NCBI GenBank assembly: GCA_017590115.1
Contig: JAGGNK010006559.1
Location: 8,669,784 to 8,733,783, forward strand
Reading direction: 5' to 3'
DNA length: 64,000 nt
Source: Montifringilla adamsi
Taxonomy: Eukaryota; Chordata; Aves; Passeriformes; Passeridae
Each line of letters opens with the position of its first letter. Positions within the stretch are counted from its first letter, which is position 1. Shown here in pieces: positions 47,921 through 60,700 of this stretch. The notes under the pieces were generated by a model. That model was not told where the DNA came from. It searched no databases and worked only from the letters and a program-made list of their open reading frames with translations. A program made the position numbers and the translations under genes.

Positions 47921-49192
47921 CAGACTTAATGTGTGTCCATCTGTCAGTGTCCTGTATGCTCTGAAGTCTGAACAGCATATCCTTTGCTTTTATGCAAGTA
48001 ATAATCCCATGATACTGTAAAAAGAAAATAGAAGTATCATTTCAAGACACAGCTCATTGAACCCATTTTAATTAAAACTTTTTGAAATAGATTTTATAAA
48101 CTTCCTAATCTTAGCTGCAGATTAGCTGCCTGTTTATTGGATGAATGCACTAGGCACATTTTGGTTTGCATACTTAGAGATTACAGCCTTATTTTATCCT
48201 GAAGGTATTTTGTTTGATGAGGTCCATTTTAAGCAGCCTAATTCATGAATTAGCTGCCAGTGTAGGGCATAAACCCAATCTAATTTGAAGCACCCACATA
48301 ATTTATTGTGCATGATGAACTCTCCCAAGGAAGCAGCAGAGCGGAAATACCTTTCACCAGTAAAGAGAAAGCCATGAATTTAGAATGGTGAAAAAACCTA
48401 AACCCCAACAACAACAAACAAACAAGCAAATAAACCCTCAACAACTTACAAGTACACAATTCTTAGCACAAAATATTTAATCCAAAAAGCATATGCATAA
48501 TAATTATTAAATTATTTTTTCAAGGACACCTTAGAAGTGAATAATATCCAGGCAGGGTAACATTAGTGTAAATCATTAACATGATTTCTAAAACTTTTCT
48601 GTAATACATAGGCAAGTAAGAATTTTGAAATCAACATTAATCCAAGACATTCCAATCTGCATATACAGGTAATTCTTCACTTTTTCTGCCAAGCAGAGCT
48701 AACCAAATTTCATGTGCCATCTGATTGTTACAGCCTCTTCAGCTGGACTTGTTCCCTGCCAATTTAAAATCCAATAAATGCAGATGCATAAGTGTACATC
48801 AATTTTCTGATTTACTTGTTTTGCAATTCATCTATGGCCTTCAGTAGCTTTCAAAAGCCCTTGAGTCAAAATGGTCTGCATCTGAGCATTAAAGCTTACA
48901 GGGCTCCAGGCAATCTTCCTTCTCTTTTGAAACTTTTCTGAATTTAAAGTAGAATACAGCCTGCTGCTTACTGGGACCTTCTTTAAGTTGAGAAAGATCA
49001 AAATTAAAGTATTGCAAGAAGCAAATCACTCTACTCAGTTATGTGCACCTGAATATTTAGCGGTGCTATGCTTTCAAATCTTGCCCTAACAAATCTGTGG
49101 AACATTTTTAATTTGTATATAAATAAATGTTAAGCTCTAGTAAGTTTGGTAATGCTTGATATAGTGAAGGATATCTTCTTTATTTTATTTTC
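47921..49192. promoter_or_regulatory. Candidate conserved non-coding region, core 48105-48300
   Basis: Non-repetitive sequence with dense homeodomain-like words. TTAGCTGC occurs at 48111, 48122 and 48250. A perfect 16-bp palindrome CTAATTCATGAATTAG lies at 48238-48253, with GCAG (48233-48236) and CTGC (48254-48257) extending the pairing past one unpaired base. The neighbouring stretch 48640-48900 is similarly repeat-free. No coding potential. An A/C-rich run at about 48400-48445 separates the two. Assignment as regulatory rests on texture only. Confidence 0.3.
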
Positions 49193-49210
49193 TTTTTTTT
49201 TTTTTTTTTT
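49193..49210. repeat. Poly-T run
   Basis: Eighteen consecutive T, preceded by TTTATTTTATTTTC and followed by AATTCTTTTT. Confidence 0.95.
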
Positions 49211-52000
49211 AATTCTTTTTAGGATAAGCTCCACTCACAGGTTCTCCAAAAATGGGTGAGATTCAGGTATCCATCTACCTGCAGCTGTCAACACACAGGG
49301 ATAGAGCTGATGAATATAGCAAGGACATAGCAATTCTCCCTTGAACTGTCCTTAAAGATTTTTGCCAGTTAGAAGGTCATGAACTGGCTGCTCCATGCAG
49401 ACTACAATGCTGAACAGCTATGCTTAAATAGCTTTCTTTAAGTCTTTAAGTCTTTCAGAAAAAATATGGAAATCACTGCCACAAAATGAACAAGAAAATT
49501 GTGTGGATTTCTTAATCTTAGTTTACCCTAAAAATACTTGTTATTTGAGTAGGTATTGTTTACATCTTTAACTTTCAAAATACAGAAAAACATTATCTAA
49601 TACTCTACTCTTTTCCAAACATTTTGCTTTTACCTTATCGGTTTTGTTGCTATGCAGATTATTCTGTATATTTCCTACTTCCATTTCATCCTTTGAGGGA
49701 CTAGAGACGACTCTATGACCAAGATAAGTGTATTTTTTGTCTTTATTCACAAATATTTCAATATCTTTTTCCTGAGAGGTGATAACTAATTTGGAACTCA
49801 TCACTGTGTTTCCATGTGGAGCTGAAATGTTTTGTCCTGTGAGCATTACTTTGCATTAACTATCTTCAGGTTCCATCTGCCTTTTTATTGCCTAACCTCT
49901 CAGTAACATGGCAGATTTTTGCACCTCTTTGAGGTTAATATTCTGTGACAAGCCCAAATATATTCATTTCAATTAATTCTTTCTCCTCACTTGTAATGTG
50001 TTCTCTGCAATAATTAGCTATATCCTACATGTCAGAGAACCTATAAAGATCATTAGGGCAACTTGCTTGGAACTGCCCTTCGTGAAAACTGCTACCTTTG
50101 CATGTTATTGATTTATGACAGTGTCAACTCTACAAAGTTGGGCTACACTACAATTTCATGGAAAAATATTGTACCTTTCAGTGTTAAATCCACCTCTAAT
50201 TCTTACAATTAATATAACTGTGGATGTGGTTTAAAAAAGACATAAGACTGCAGAAAGGCAAATTTGAGAGATAATATATCCTTTTGGAAATAAATAAATC
50301 ATCCCTTTGAAAGGACTTAAAGAGCATGGTTGCCTGTTTCCGACACTCTCAAGGCCACAGAAGAAAGTTGCCATAAGAGAAGCCACCACAGCAGGAATTT
50401 GAGATAAGCTCAGAAGGAAGGAGTTATGACAGGAAGTCGCTAATTACAGGCCTGTCAGAGGTGAGATCTGGTTAGCACATCCTGGTTAATGGATCTGGAC
50501 AAAAATTCCCACTGTGGCAAACTGTGTGGAAGGAAGCAACTGGTCATATCACCCTGACTTACGGGACAGGTGGCACCTGCAACCACTAACCACCACTGAA
50601 GCATCCCCAGATTCATTTCTGGGGCCTTCCACCAGAGGATTGGGTGTGATCCACAGCGTTAAAACTCTCCTGTAGGGCAGGTAGCAGGGCATTCCCACCT
50701 GAATATGAACATATATTAGCCTCATGAACTCTTTCTTTTTCAGGCTTCCCCCACAATCAATGGATCAAGACTTGCAACCATCACTTTGACCAGCAGACAT
50801 CTAAATTGCAACTATCAAATATCATCATCAGACCCACATGTACTGATAACTTTCCACTATCTACTCCTGTCCCTTCTTTCCATTTCTTTCTTTCCTTTAC
50901 CTATTTCCTTAAGCAATATTTTCATACTTTTATATTGTCATATTACTATAGATAACAACCCAAATAGTTATACTTATTTTCCACTGCAACCAAATTTTTC
51001 TTAAATATCTATACCTATATGTATAATTATATTTTTGTGGGATCTTTACTTTTATTTATTTATAAACACTGATCATTCTTTGTCATTTCACTTTAATCCA
51101 CTCTGAGTAACCTATCAACAAGAACTCCAGTTAGCCTTGCCTTCAGAGCTGGTTGCAACACCCTCTCATAGAAGTCAGCTACCAGAACCTGCCACCAGAA
51201 CCTGCCACCAGACCACATCAGGTTCATTAAGCAGCTGAGGGATGATGGTGCTGAAGTGCACACTGAAATTTTAACTAACCTAGGGACCAATGACAAAGAG
51301 TTAGCTGTTATTACATCATGGTTGGCTTTGAGAAGCTAGAAGAGGAGCAAGGGAACAAGTATTACCTAAGGAGTCAGAGAAATCCCACAGTATAGCAAGT
51401 CACAATTTGATTTGTTACTGTGAACGAGAGACAATCACAGAACTGGGGGTTTATTTTAAAGTATTACGGAATTAATCATATTATGACTTCCAAGGGAGTT
51501 CTTTTTTTAATAAGATGAGGTTCAGAAGGTTTCAGAGCAACTGCTATTCAATAATTGCTAAGTACTCAGCCCTTCACAGGACAAAACACTGTCTCATACT
51601 TTTTTGTCTATTATTAGTGCATGGATGAAAAAATAATTAAGATTCTGAAAAGTATGGAATTTCTGGTTACGCAATAACATATTAACACATCCAAAATTAA
51701 TGGATAGTCTGAAAGCGCAATTTATATATGTGAAATATAAATGTGAGGTTTAAAACCTTAAGAAATTAAGAACATATGTCTTAATTGAGAAAAAAAAATT
51801 AATTCCTTCTTCCCTCCCAGTGCACTAAGTGAAATAAGTTGGAATACTCCCACATATTTTTTTGTGGAAATTGATCCTTATGTCTAGTGTCAAAATATAA
51901 GCCAAAACCTGCAAATTTTGCTCAAACTGAACAAGGAAAAAACCTTAATTTTATGAGATCTGAAATATAACATTTTTAGCAACTTTGAGCATAAGCAAAA
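49211..52000. other. Unique DNA, unclassified patch at 50290-50780
   Basis: No gene recognised. The patch 50290-50780 is GC-richer, has no long frame, and looks like an old insertion, but family landmarks are lacking. At 51180-51211 the 13-base unit ACCAGAACCTGCC is repeated twice in tandem with a partial third. TTCTTTC-rich pyrimidine sequence lies at about 50868-50905. Confidence 0.45.
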
Positions 52001-52037
52001 GATTATAGATTGTATAAAAACTTATGAATCTATAATC
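52001..52037. repeat. 10-bp inverted repeat with tandem TCTATAA words
   Basis: GATTATAGAT (52001-52010) is exactly complementary to ATCTATAATC (52028-52037). The latter is followed by a second TATAATCTATAAAA (52047-52060), so the locus combines an inverted and a direct repeat. Confidence 0.85.
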
Positions 52038-52191
52038 TATAAAATTTATAATCTATAAAAATAATGGATTTTACATATTTCTTGTTGATTGAAGTGTTGT
52101 CAGAGAGAAATAATTCTAATTATTTTGTTGCCTTCTTGGTTGAAAACCTAGGCATAAAATATATGTATATCTGCAAGCAGGTCACTGTATT

Positions 52192-52251
52192 AAAAACAAA
52201 CAAAACCAAAAAATTAAAAAAAAACCCAAACCAAAACAAACAAAAAAAACC
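52192..52251 (+). repeat. A/C-rich low-complexity tract
   Basis: AAACAAAC, CCAAA and AAAACCC words over 60 bases, of the same type as 3334-3459 and 40961-41172. Confidence 0.88.
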
Positions 52252-53881
52252 CTACAAAGCCTACATGGAAAAGGAGCAACTGAAGCATCTAAAATCTATC
52301 TACATTTAATTATAGTGAACATTGCATATTCCTGGGTAGTACATTAGATTTAAACCTCCTTGGACAAAGAAAAGGAACTTAATAATGTAATGCAACCATT
52401 GGTTAGTGCTCTGAGATTTTAAGTTCTGGGGAAGCACAGGACCACTGCTACAATCTCCCGCTTAATGAAAACCATGAAGTTCACATCCTCATTTTCATAA
52501 TTTCCCCTTTGCTGCTGACAGATAAAATTAAATAAAAATGTTGTGCATTGGGCCAGACTGAGATCTTGTTTGAAAGAAGTGTGAGCAAAACCATTAAAAG
52601 AGTTTTGTTGCTGTTCAAACAATGTTAAAACATTATTTGTTCACCACTGACTGTGGCATAAAATAGGACCACAGTTAATTGTCTCCCAGCTGTGGGATTA
52701 ACACTAAAACAGAGAAAGATTTACAAGGAGAATTCATAAAAATATTGAACTTGAACAGAGAGGAAAAGACAGTAAAATACAAATGTGATTTCACACATTT
52801 CTCAACTCACAGATGCACAGATGTTGTTTGTATCAGGTGAGCTTTCTGTTGTAAAGGTTCATTTTGCAGTTTCACAGCTCAGCAAAATGAGGGAGTAAGG
52901 CAGATTAAGTGTCACTGGTAAATTAAACTTTTAGTAAAAGATAAACTCAGAAACTGTGTTTCTGTTCCTGACTTGCAAGCTGGAAATCAAATATTACAAG
53001 GAAAAACCTGGTCCTTGCCCACAGACATTTAGCAGAAGGCTGGGTTACGGTCTACGCATCTGGCAAAATCCCCTCCTTGCCATCACCAGGCGAAGTGGCT
53101 CAGAGCAGGGTGACACGTTGTGACAGATGCAGCTGGCAGTGGTCCTTTAAGCAACTCAACCCACTCATTCATGACACACGTGCACTGCCAGGGGCTGGAA
53201 TTTCATCTGCTGGCAATGCCACACTTGTCCATCCCTGCATGTCCAGGGCTTGATGCTGCCCCACTGCTGCACTCTGACCAGGAAGCCACTGGGGCCACAG
53301 CAATCCTGACTGCAGTGCAGGTGAAAGAGGTTGGTGCCATCGGAACAGAAAGGGCGTTGTTTATGGCTTAATGTGAAAAAGCAATAAAGCAACAGAAAAT
53401 ATTGTCTAAATGAAGGTTGCTTAAAACCTTAATTGTTTGAGGGAACCAAAAAAAAAAAATCCTTCTTAGCTGCTGCCACTGGGGATTTTTATTCATAATC
53501 ACAATTCACAATTTGCTGTTCAAAATATATCATAATCCTCTAAAGTCCTTTTTCTTGAAATAGGGAGGCACATTTTAAGTATCTGTTAGAATTTCTGGGA
53601 AAGAAAAGAAATGCAACAGAGTAATTACTAGTTATTAATTCTGCTACAGATGAGTATTTCAGAAAACGAATATAGCATCTCGGTTTGTTACAGTAATATA
53701 CAGTTCATAATAGAAAGAAATCATAGAAGAAGTTGTAAAATTAAGTAGAAAATGAGCTCAGGACGACACATGCTGACTTCTCCAATCTGATGTGTGAACC
53801 AAAGGCAAAGAAAAGATGAGTTCTCTAATAAGACAGACTAAAAAAGGATTAAATATTAAGCTATCTAAAAGGGAGAAGGAG

Positions 53882-53885
<4 letters not shown>
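52252..53885. other. Unique DNA, GC-richer patch at 53030-53370
   Basis: The patch at 53030-53370 carries an 83-codon plus frame overlapping a 75-codon minus frame. It has CAGTGCAG and CTGCTGG-type words but no recognisable domain or repeat family. No gene is called. Confidence 0.45.

Positions 53886-53914
<29 letters not shown>
53886..53914. repeat. Poly-T run (29 bases)
   Basis: Uninterrupted T tract followed by GTTTAATTTTTG. No adjacent retroelement body recognised. Confidence 0.96.
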
Positions 53915-56007
53915 GTTTAATTTTTGAATTTAGAGATTTTTCCTTTGAAAGCAAATGAGTCTTTCTGTGGCTTATACCTAATTTAAATTCTAAGTTTTCT
54001 GAACTCCATGTGCATCTCCCTGTAATGAAAAGAACTGAATATTACAGGCACTTAATTCACATGTTGTTAAAGCAAGCCAAAGCCATGAAAATGCCATGGT
54101 GCCATTTAGTGAAAATTTATCTTTCACTGGGAATAGTTGAATTACAACTGAAATGAGATTGGAAATAATCTTTTCGTCTATAAACCTTGCACCTGGAAGA
54201 CAATACATCTGTTTAATATCTTGCCACTTCTGTCATTCTATGTTGTACCTGAAACTGTTCTAGCAGTAGTCACATGAGGCTTCTCTTCTATTTTTTTTGT
54301 TAAGTTATTCCAATTATTATGAATGTCACCTATTTATTCTTATTACTATCTTTCCAACAAAGACGTGTATGTATTATGTCTTCCCCATGCTTGAATAGAT
54401 TTAAGTGCAAGAAAAATAAAATTCTCATTAATTTGAGACTGAGAGGAAGATGCTATTTTTCTTTAGCAAACATTCTATCCACTGTTCCTAAACATTCTCA
54501 GATTGTGATGACGATCATTATTTTAGTAATAAAGCAGGAGCTAATTTGGGAGAATTAAAAAAATTCCATGAAAAGAAATTTGTGAAAAGGTTTGGTTGGG
54601 GGATTTTTCCTCAAATTTGCAAACAATAAATAAACTCTTATTTTTTATTTCAGTACATAATTAGCTGTTAATTACTATTGCATATAAATTATTACTGTGA
54701 TCATACTTTACTAGTATTGTAAATAAATATAAAATCTTTAGACAACTAATTATTTCTCATTTCCATTGGGCAATCAGCAATTTTACGTCAACATACAAAT
54801 TAGTGAATATGAATGACTGCATCTGCTGCACCTCAAGGGGGAACACTCCACTATTCTTAAGTGAGCATTTATTTTGTTCCAATTTTCACTGTCTTCTTTG
54901 TTCAATCCTCTTTCTCTAAGATGTCTTTAGTGAAAGAAACATATCCAAGTTCCTAAGGGTTTATCAAAAGACCAGATGTAGTTTATTTTCAGAGACTTCA
55001 GTGTTCCCTGTACAGAACTTAAAGTATGGGCCAGTGTCAACAACAATTTCTTAACTGTTGGGTACTAGAAATGCATGTGAAGCAGAACAGCTGAATTGTG
55101 AATTGGAGCAATTTCATCATCTCTCCATGTGGAGTACTATTCCATTTTTATTAAAAAAAACCCCTAGAACCTGAAAAATAAATTATGCTGGCTCTGAATA
55201 CAAATTATTAAGTCAGTTAATTTTAAAAACAAACATCGAGAAAAATGTCATTTTAGAAGGAAAATGTGTAGAAATAGAAGGAATATATTTTTTAATCAAA
55301 TATATAGTTTAGTAATAATAGTGTACAATTTTTCCCCCCACTGTTAGTCAAACATATTTTCCTTGTAATAAATGAAAGTTTTTCTTTCCTTGTAATAAAC
55401 TGCTAAGTTTTTGAACTTAGCTTTGTTTCAAATGTATTTTTAAGAAAAAGCAGTTTTCTGATTCAATTATTCTGCTTGTTTTCATTGGTAGGTCAGTGCA
55501 GACACTTCACTGGGTCCATTGGTATAACCCCAGGATGCCTCATTAGCCTCTAGCACTGCAACTCCTTGCTGTACTGTAGGAGCCTGTGTTCATATCCATA
55601 TAGGAAAGCCACAGTTAACAGCAGTAGAATGGGTATTAAGAATGCGTGATGTTCTCAGGTAGCTTTTAAAAAAAAAAGGTCATTTTAATTTTAATTTTAA
55701 CTACTGTCAGTACCTTGCCTTTTCAAAATGCAAAACATATATTTTTTTTTCCAGGTCTAGTATGCTGTTACAGAATATACACAGTGTGTGAACACACAGG
55801 AAGTACACACACACGTATATATTTACAAACATCCCAGCTAATTGTGATTGATAGTTGCATGAAAACTTGAAAGATTTGCCAATATATTAACCCCTTTAAT
55901 GGCAAAAAAGGGCAAAATTTTAATTTCGCTAATTAATTTTTATCTTTAAATGACTTTGAAATTTCAGCTAATGAAATACTAAAGGGGTTCAGTGTCTCTG
56001 TCTTCTA
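53915..56007. other. Unique AT-rich DNA
   Basis: No gene or dispersed repeat recognised. A short CA-rich stretch (TACACACACACG) lies at about 55805-55816. Confidence 0.55.
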
Positions 56008-56096
56008 CTCTTCTTTCTTCTTCTTCTTCTTCTTCTTCTTCTTCTTCTTCTTCTTCTTCTTCTTCTTCTTCTTCTCCTTCTCCCTCTTCTTTTTCT
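56008..56096. repeat. (TTC)n in an 89-base all-pyrimidine run
   Basis: Pure TTC units fill 56015-56075 (about 20 units) inside an unbroken pyrimidine stretch, 56008-56096. The serine-rich frame on the plus strand and the glutamate-rich frame on the minus strand are translations of this repeat and not genes. GAA/TTC runs can form triplex DNA and are typically length-variable. Confidence 0.97.
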
Positions 56097-56423
56097 GACT
56101 TTATTTTTTTCTTTATTTTTTTCTTTTTTTTTGGGTGGAGTAGGGATTGGTTGGTTTCATTTAAGTTCACCTAATTTTTTACGTCAGATGCAAAGGCCAC
56201 TTATTTGAGTTCATGTGACATGAGGTTAAAGGCACATTTACTTCAAGAACTGATATTGTTGTTCCATGTGTGTGTTGATACCCAGGAGAAAAGTTACAAG
56301 CAATCATGTTCTCATGTATATTACTCAGGTCTCTGAAAAGACTCACAGGTTTTAAACTGTTTTTTAGATATGGTTGTTACTACAGCTTTCATCTTCCGAT
56401 AAGGAGAAAGGACTCTATTTTCT

Positions 56424-56581
56424 GTTGTGGCTGCCCCATCCCTGGAACTGTTCAACACCAGGTTGGAGGGGGCTATGAAAAACCTGCTTTAGTGGAAAGT
56501 ATCCCTGCCCATTGCACTAGGGTTGGAAGTAGATTTTTTTAAAGCACTCTTACAACCCAAACTATTTTATGATTCTATGAA
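56424..56581 (+). mobile_element. CR1 LINE 3' end, plus strand
   Basis: It reads TTGTGGCTGCCCCATCCCTG, GAACTGTTCAACACCAGGTT, GGAGGGGGCTATGAAAAACC, then AGTATCCCTGCCCATTGC, GGGTTGGAAGTAGATT, TACAACCCAAACTATTTTAT, GATTCTATGA. This is a clear CR1 3' terminus. A frame starting at 56306 that overlaps it is incidental. Confidence 0.94.
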
Positions 56582-59500
56582 CTCCAATGCCCTCGGGAAG
56601 GAGAGTTCTGCCTCTGCGGAACTCTGCCAGGGCAGAATTACACAATGTAAAAACCTGCACAGTAAAATAGAGAAATACTAAACCACAGACAGTAAATTAA
56701 GAGCATATGCTGCAGTATGCAGCATACTTCTGCTCCTTTCACAGAAAGGTGACCAAGAAAACCTAGATCTCAATTGTGTGTCTTTCCACAGGGAAGAGCG
56801 TATTCAAGCAGTGAAAGTGTATCCACAAAGTTGGCATGAGGAACATGTATCAGCTCTCATTGAAAGTGAAACAGCTGTTGCAAATTCCACTGGATGCATT
56901 AAGTCCATGTTTTCCTCTTAATCATATCTGGTTTGGCATTGTGGGATCAATCTTTGTTGCTCTTGATTTACATATGCAGAAAATGAGAAATGTGCCTGAA
57001 CTACTTTGCACATTACTAATTTATTCCACTGGTGTATAGTGCTACACTTGCCGTGGAGGAACAAAAATGCCTAATTCTAGATTTCTCAAGATATGGTGAC
57101 GATCCAAACAAAGTAATACTTATAACTATTGAGCTATGCCATGCAACCTAAATATTTTCCTGAGGTTAATACTAAAAGCTGTAAAACCTCTTTCCAAGAC
57201 TGACAGGAGTAATTTTCAATTTACCTAAATTAGGTGAAGTAGTTGGCATATTTTAGCAATTACATTTCAGCTGTGACTATTTTGGAACAAAACTCCACTG
57301 AACTTCATGATTATTGCAATTCATTTCCCTCTTGTTCTGTTATCAGGATGAAATTTCTAATCCCTATTTTGTTTATTCAGTCTTCTTTGGTGATACTATT
57401 GCTGATACAACCAGCTAGTCAGGTATAGGCTATTTCTGTCCTTTTGATGATGATTTCAGACATTCTATTCAACATATCTATGTAAACCAACTGCTGTTGT
57501 CAAGCTGTTTTGACAGGAGGAGCTGGCTACTTCAGGAACAGTGTGTACAAATTAGATCTACTAATTGCATTCACATTAGAAAAAGCTATTGGCACACTCT
57601 TTGTCAAACAGCATTTTTCAGGAAATACAAAATATTTCTAGGTACTAATGCCAGCAGATAAGACAACAGATAAACAAAGAGGCTTCAGTGGATCCAGGAA
57701 GTAAGTATCTGAATGTACTTCAGAAAAAAAGCATAATTTTCCATTGTCTACAATATGAGATATACTTAATTTTTTTTTTCAAATCAGAATGCAACTAGTC
57801 ACAAAAAAATTAAAACCCAGTTACGTTACATACAGCATACTTGAAAATCCTGGAGATAAGTTTTAAAACTTGTCAAAATGGGTTAAAATCATCCTATTTC
57901 ATGTTATTGATGGATGCTTTAAAGAAACAAAACAAAACAAAACAATTGCTAGTAAAACACTTAAAAGTTAAACAACCTGAAAAATTATACAACATCAGTG
58001 AAATGTACACAGTGTTGTCTTGTTAAGGCCTTCAGGTTCTCATATGACATAAATCTAGTTCAATTACTTCCAGAACTGGTCATTTTGCTTGAAGACCAAT
58101 AACCAGGCTAGATAGTGTTTCTCAGGCCACACTTATAATAACAGATTTACAACTAGAGAAAAGTTAAAGAAAAAAGCATGATGCTGACATATGAAGGTGC
58201 TCTGTTGAAATGACTGTCTAGAAAAATACCTGATGACTGCAGTCCTAATTTAAGACACTGTATTCAGTGAAATATTCCTGTCATGTTTACCTTTTCTACT
58301 TTTTCTTATTCCAAAATCTTGGAACATTTGATAAAATTTTCAAAAATTTTCATATCACTTACTACAGTAAATTTTCCCCAGAATGTATCTAATCTGGTTT
58401 TGGAATTAATAATTTATAAATTATCCTATCTTTCAGTAATTAAGTTAGCACACTTTGAAACAGCTTTCAAAGACAAGCATTATTATGTTTCTTGTATTTG
58501 ATTCTCTCTTTCAATTTTTCAAATTTGTTTTGAACAATCCTTCACACACTGTGGAAACATGTTTAGCTTTGCTCTTTCATATCCTCCATAATATTTCTCT
58601 GTGATTTCCTCTTTTCTGTTACATTTTTATTTCGTAGATTTTGTCATCATCCCTTACTATTTCCTAGAGAGTTTTATTTACTTCACCTATTTTCTTGGTT
58701 TTTTTTTATTGAGCATTGTCTTTCCTCAGGAAACAGCACATATTTTACGGGTATTTACTACAATATGTAAACTCAGAAACATACTCCACACTCACCTACT
58801 TGCCATGATATTTCAGGTACTTAATGAATATATTTCTAGTGAAACCTGGCCATATTTCACAGTGAATATTTTTGACACAAACAACATATTTGTTTTCATT
58901 GAGCCACATGGCTCTTAATTCTGAAATTGAGGGTGTTTGGAGCAGAGGGTCATGTAGCCCAGGTTTTGCACCTGTCTGAATCTGGTAGTATTCAATGCCA
59001 GATGAAGAGTTTAACAGAGGGCAAGTCAACAGCATCAGCTGAAAGCTCAAAGTCACAAACCATCATCCAATCAACCTCATAGATCTAGAACCTTCCCTTT
59101 CTATCTGTTCCTAGCTCTTCTTTCCAAATACACAAGGATTTCTTGACAGCCTTTTCCCTTTCCTCTGGACAGGAAATATAAAAGTGTTTTTTAGGCGTAC
59201 TGTTGTGGTACCTATTAGACAAATGGGACTGAGAACTAATATTATATATAAAGGATCATCAAGGAAAATTTCATTTATACTAATTGAAAAGAGGCTAAAA
59301 GTACTAGGATTAGACTGGTAGTTTCTCTCACACTGACCAGAATAAAACATTTCTTGCTTATTTATTCTTCTGTAAACTGCATCCATAGAATTAGTAAAAG
59401 AACATAAGACTCACATTCTGGAGTATCATTTTCATCATCAAGAATAATTAGAAAGAAACATGTTTTAACACATTTTGGTTCATTCTAATTATAGGAAGGT

Positions 59501-60700
59501 TTATAGCACTTGTGATAGATTTAATTCATTGTAAGTGACAAATATTAATCATTGTCATGACAAGGAATTATAAATCAGGCAACAGATTTTCTCTGTACTT
59601 TATTTTATGATTCTTAGTCATATCTTTATAAATTCTAATTTTCTTAGGGAAAATAGAGATATCTTTTGTAAGGTACAATCACAAGTAATTATGAAATTAT
59701 TACTAGAATAAAGGAGCTGATCGAAAACATGATGACAATCATAGTCTTATTTTATTTAGAAAATATTCCTAATTTTAACTAATATTAAACATCATCACAT
59801 TCTCCTGAATATATTAAAACTATTGTTTCTGGGTATAGGAAGTTCCTGAGGTTTTATTCACTTATAAGCATATATGCTTGCTTTGCATTTCACTTTAAAT
59901 CTATCTAAAGTTACATTTCAATGTCTAGTTAATTAGGACACACATCTAAGTTTTTCCTTCACTGTAGCCTAATTCCACAGTCTCAGTACAGGTACATTTT
60001 AGGCTATAGTCAACTGAGTAAAAACATCTGCTTAACAACATTAAAAATTAACATAATTTATTTCAAATTTGGACTATTATAAGCGGTACTGGACTATACC
60101 TACTCTCTATAAGGTTATAAATTTGGAAAAATCTGAGATATGATTCCAAACTTTAATTTTTATCCCTACAATGGCTTGAACTCAGAAATTTGACTCCTGA
60201 GCCTGAACAATTTGACCTGATTCCTCAGAAATACAGTCAATAATTTTACTCTTTAAAGTATACAAATATCCCCTATTGTGGGGAGCAATATTACTAGAAG
60301 AAAGTTGCAGATGATCAGAGGGCTACAATGGAAAGTACAAGTGAAACCATTGAGCTACTTGTTCAGTGTATGGTTAGTATAGCGCCTAACAACCTGGTTT
60401 TGGAAATTTGACAACACATGAAAATTTGTTCCTAATTATATTCATAGATATGTGGACTATTATACATCTGAAAAACTGCAGACCAAGAAAGTGTTCTCAA
60501 ACATAAACAAATACAAAATACATTCAAATACATTTATTTCAAACTGCTTAAGGAATAATGTTCTGAGGTGTTATAAAACTTTACTAGACACAAGTTTTCT
60601 GGAAATAAATGGGAATTTGCTTATTCACACTAAACAGCTGATCCACCGTTAATGATAAATCTCTAATTTTTTAGAAGAAGTATTATTATTTGAATTATTA
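56582..60700. other. Unique AT-rich DNA
   Basis: No gene, RNA or dispersed repeat recognised. The longest frame (105 codons, from 58601) is Phe/Ile/Tyr-rich as expected of AT-rich noise. Confidence 0.55.

Noticed and set aside
55979..56174. Serine-rich (plus) and glutamate-rich (minus) frames
   Set aside because: Direct translations of the TTC/GAA microsatellite.
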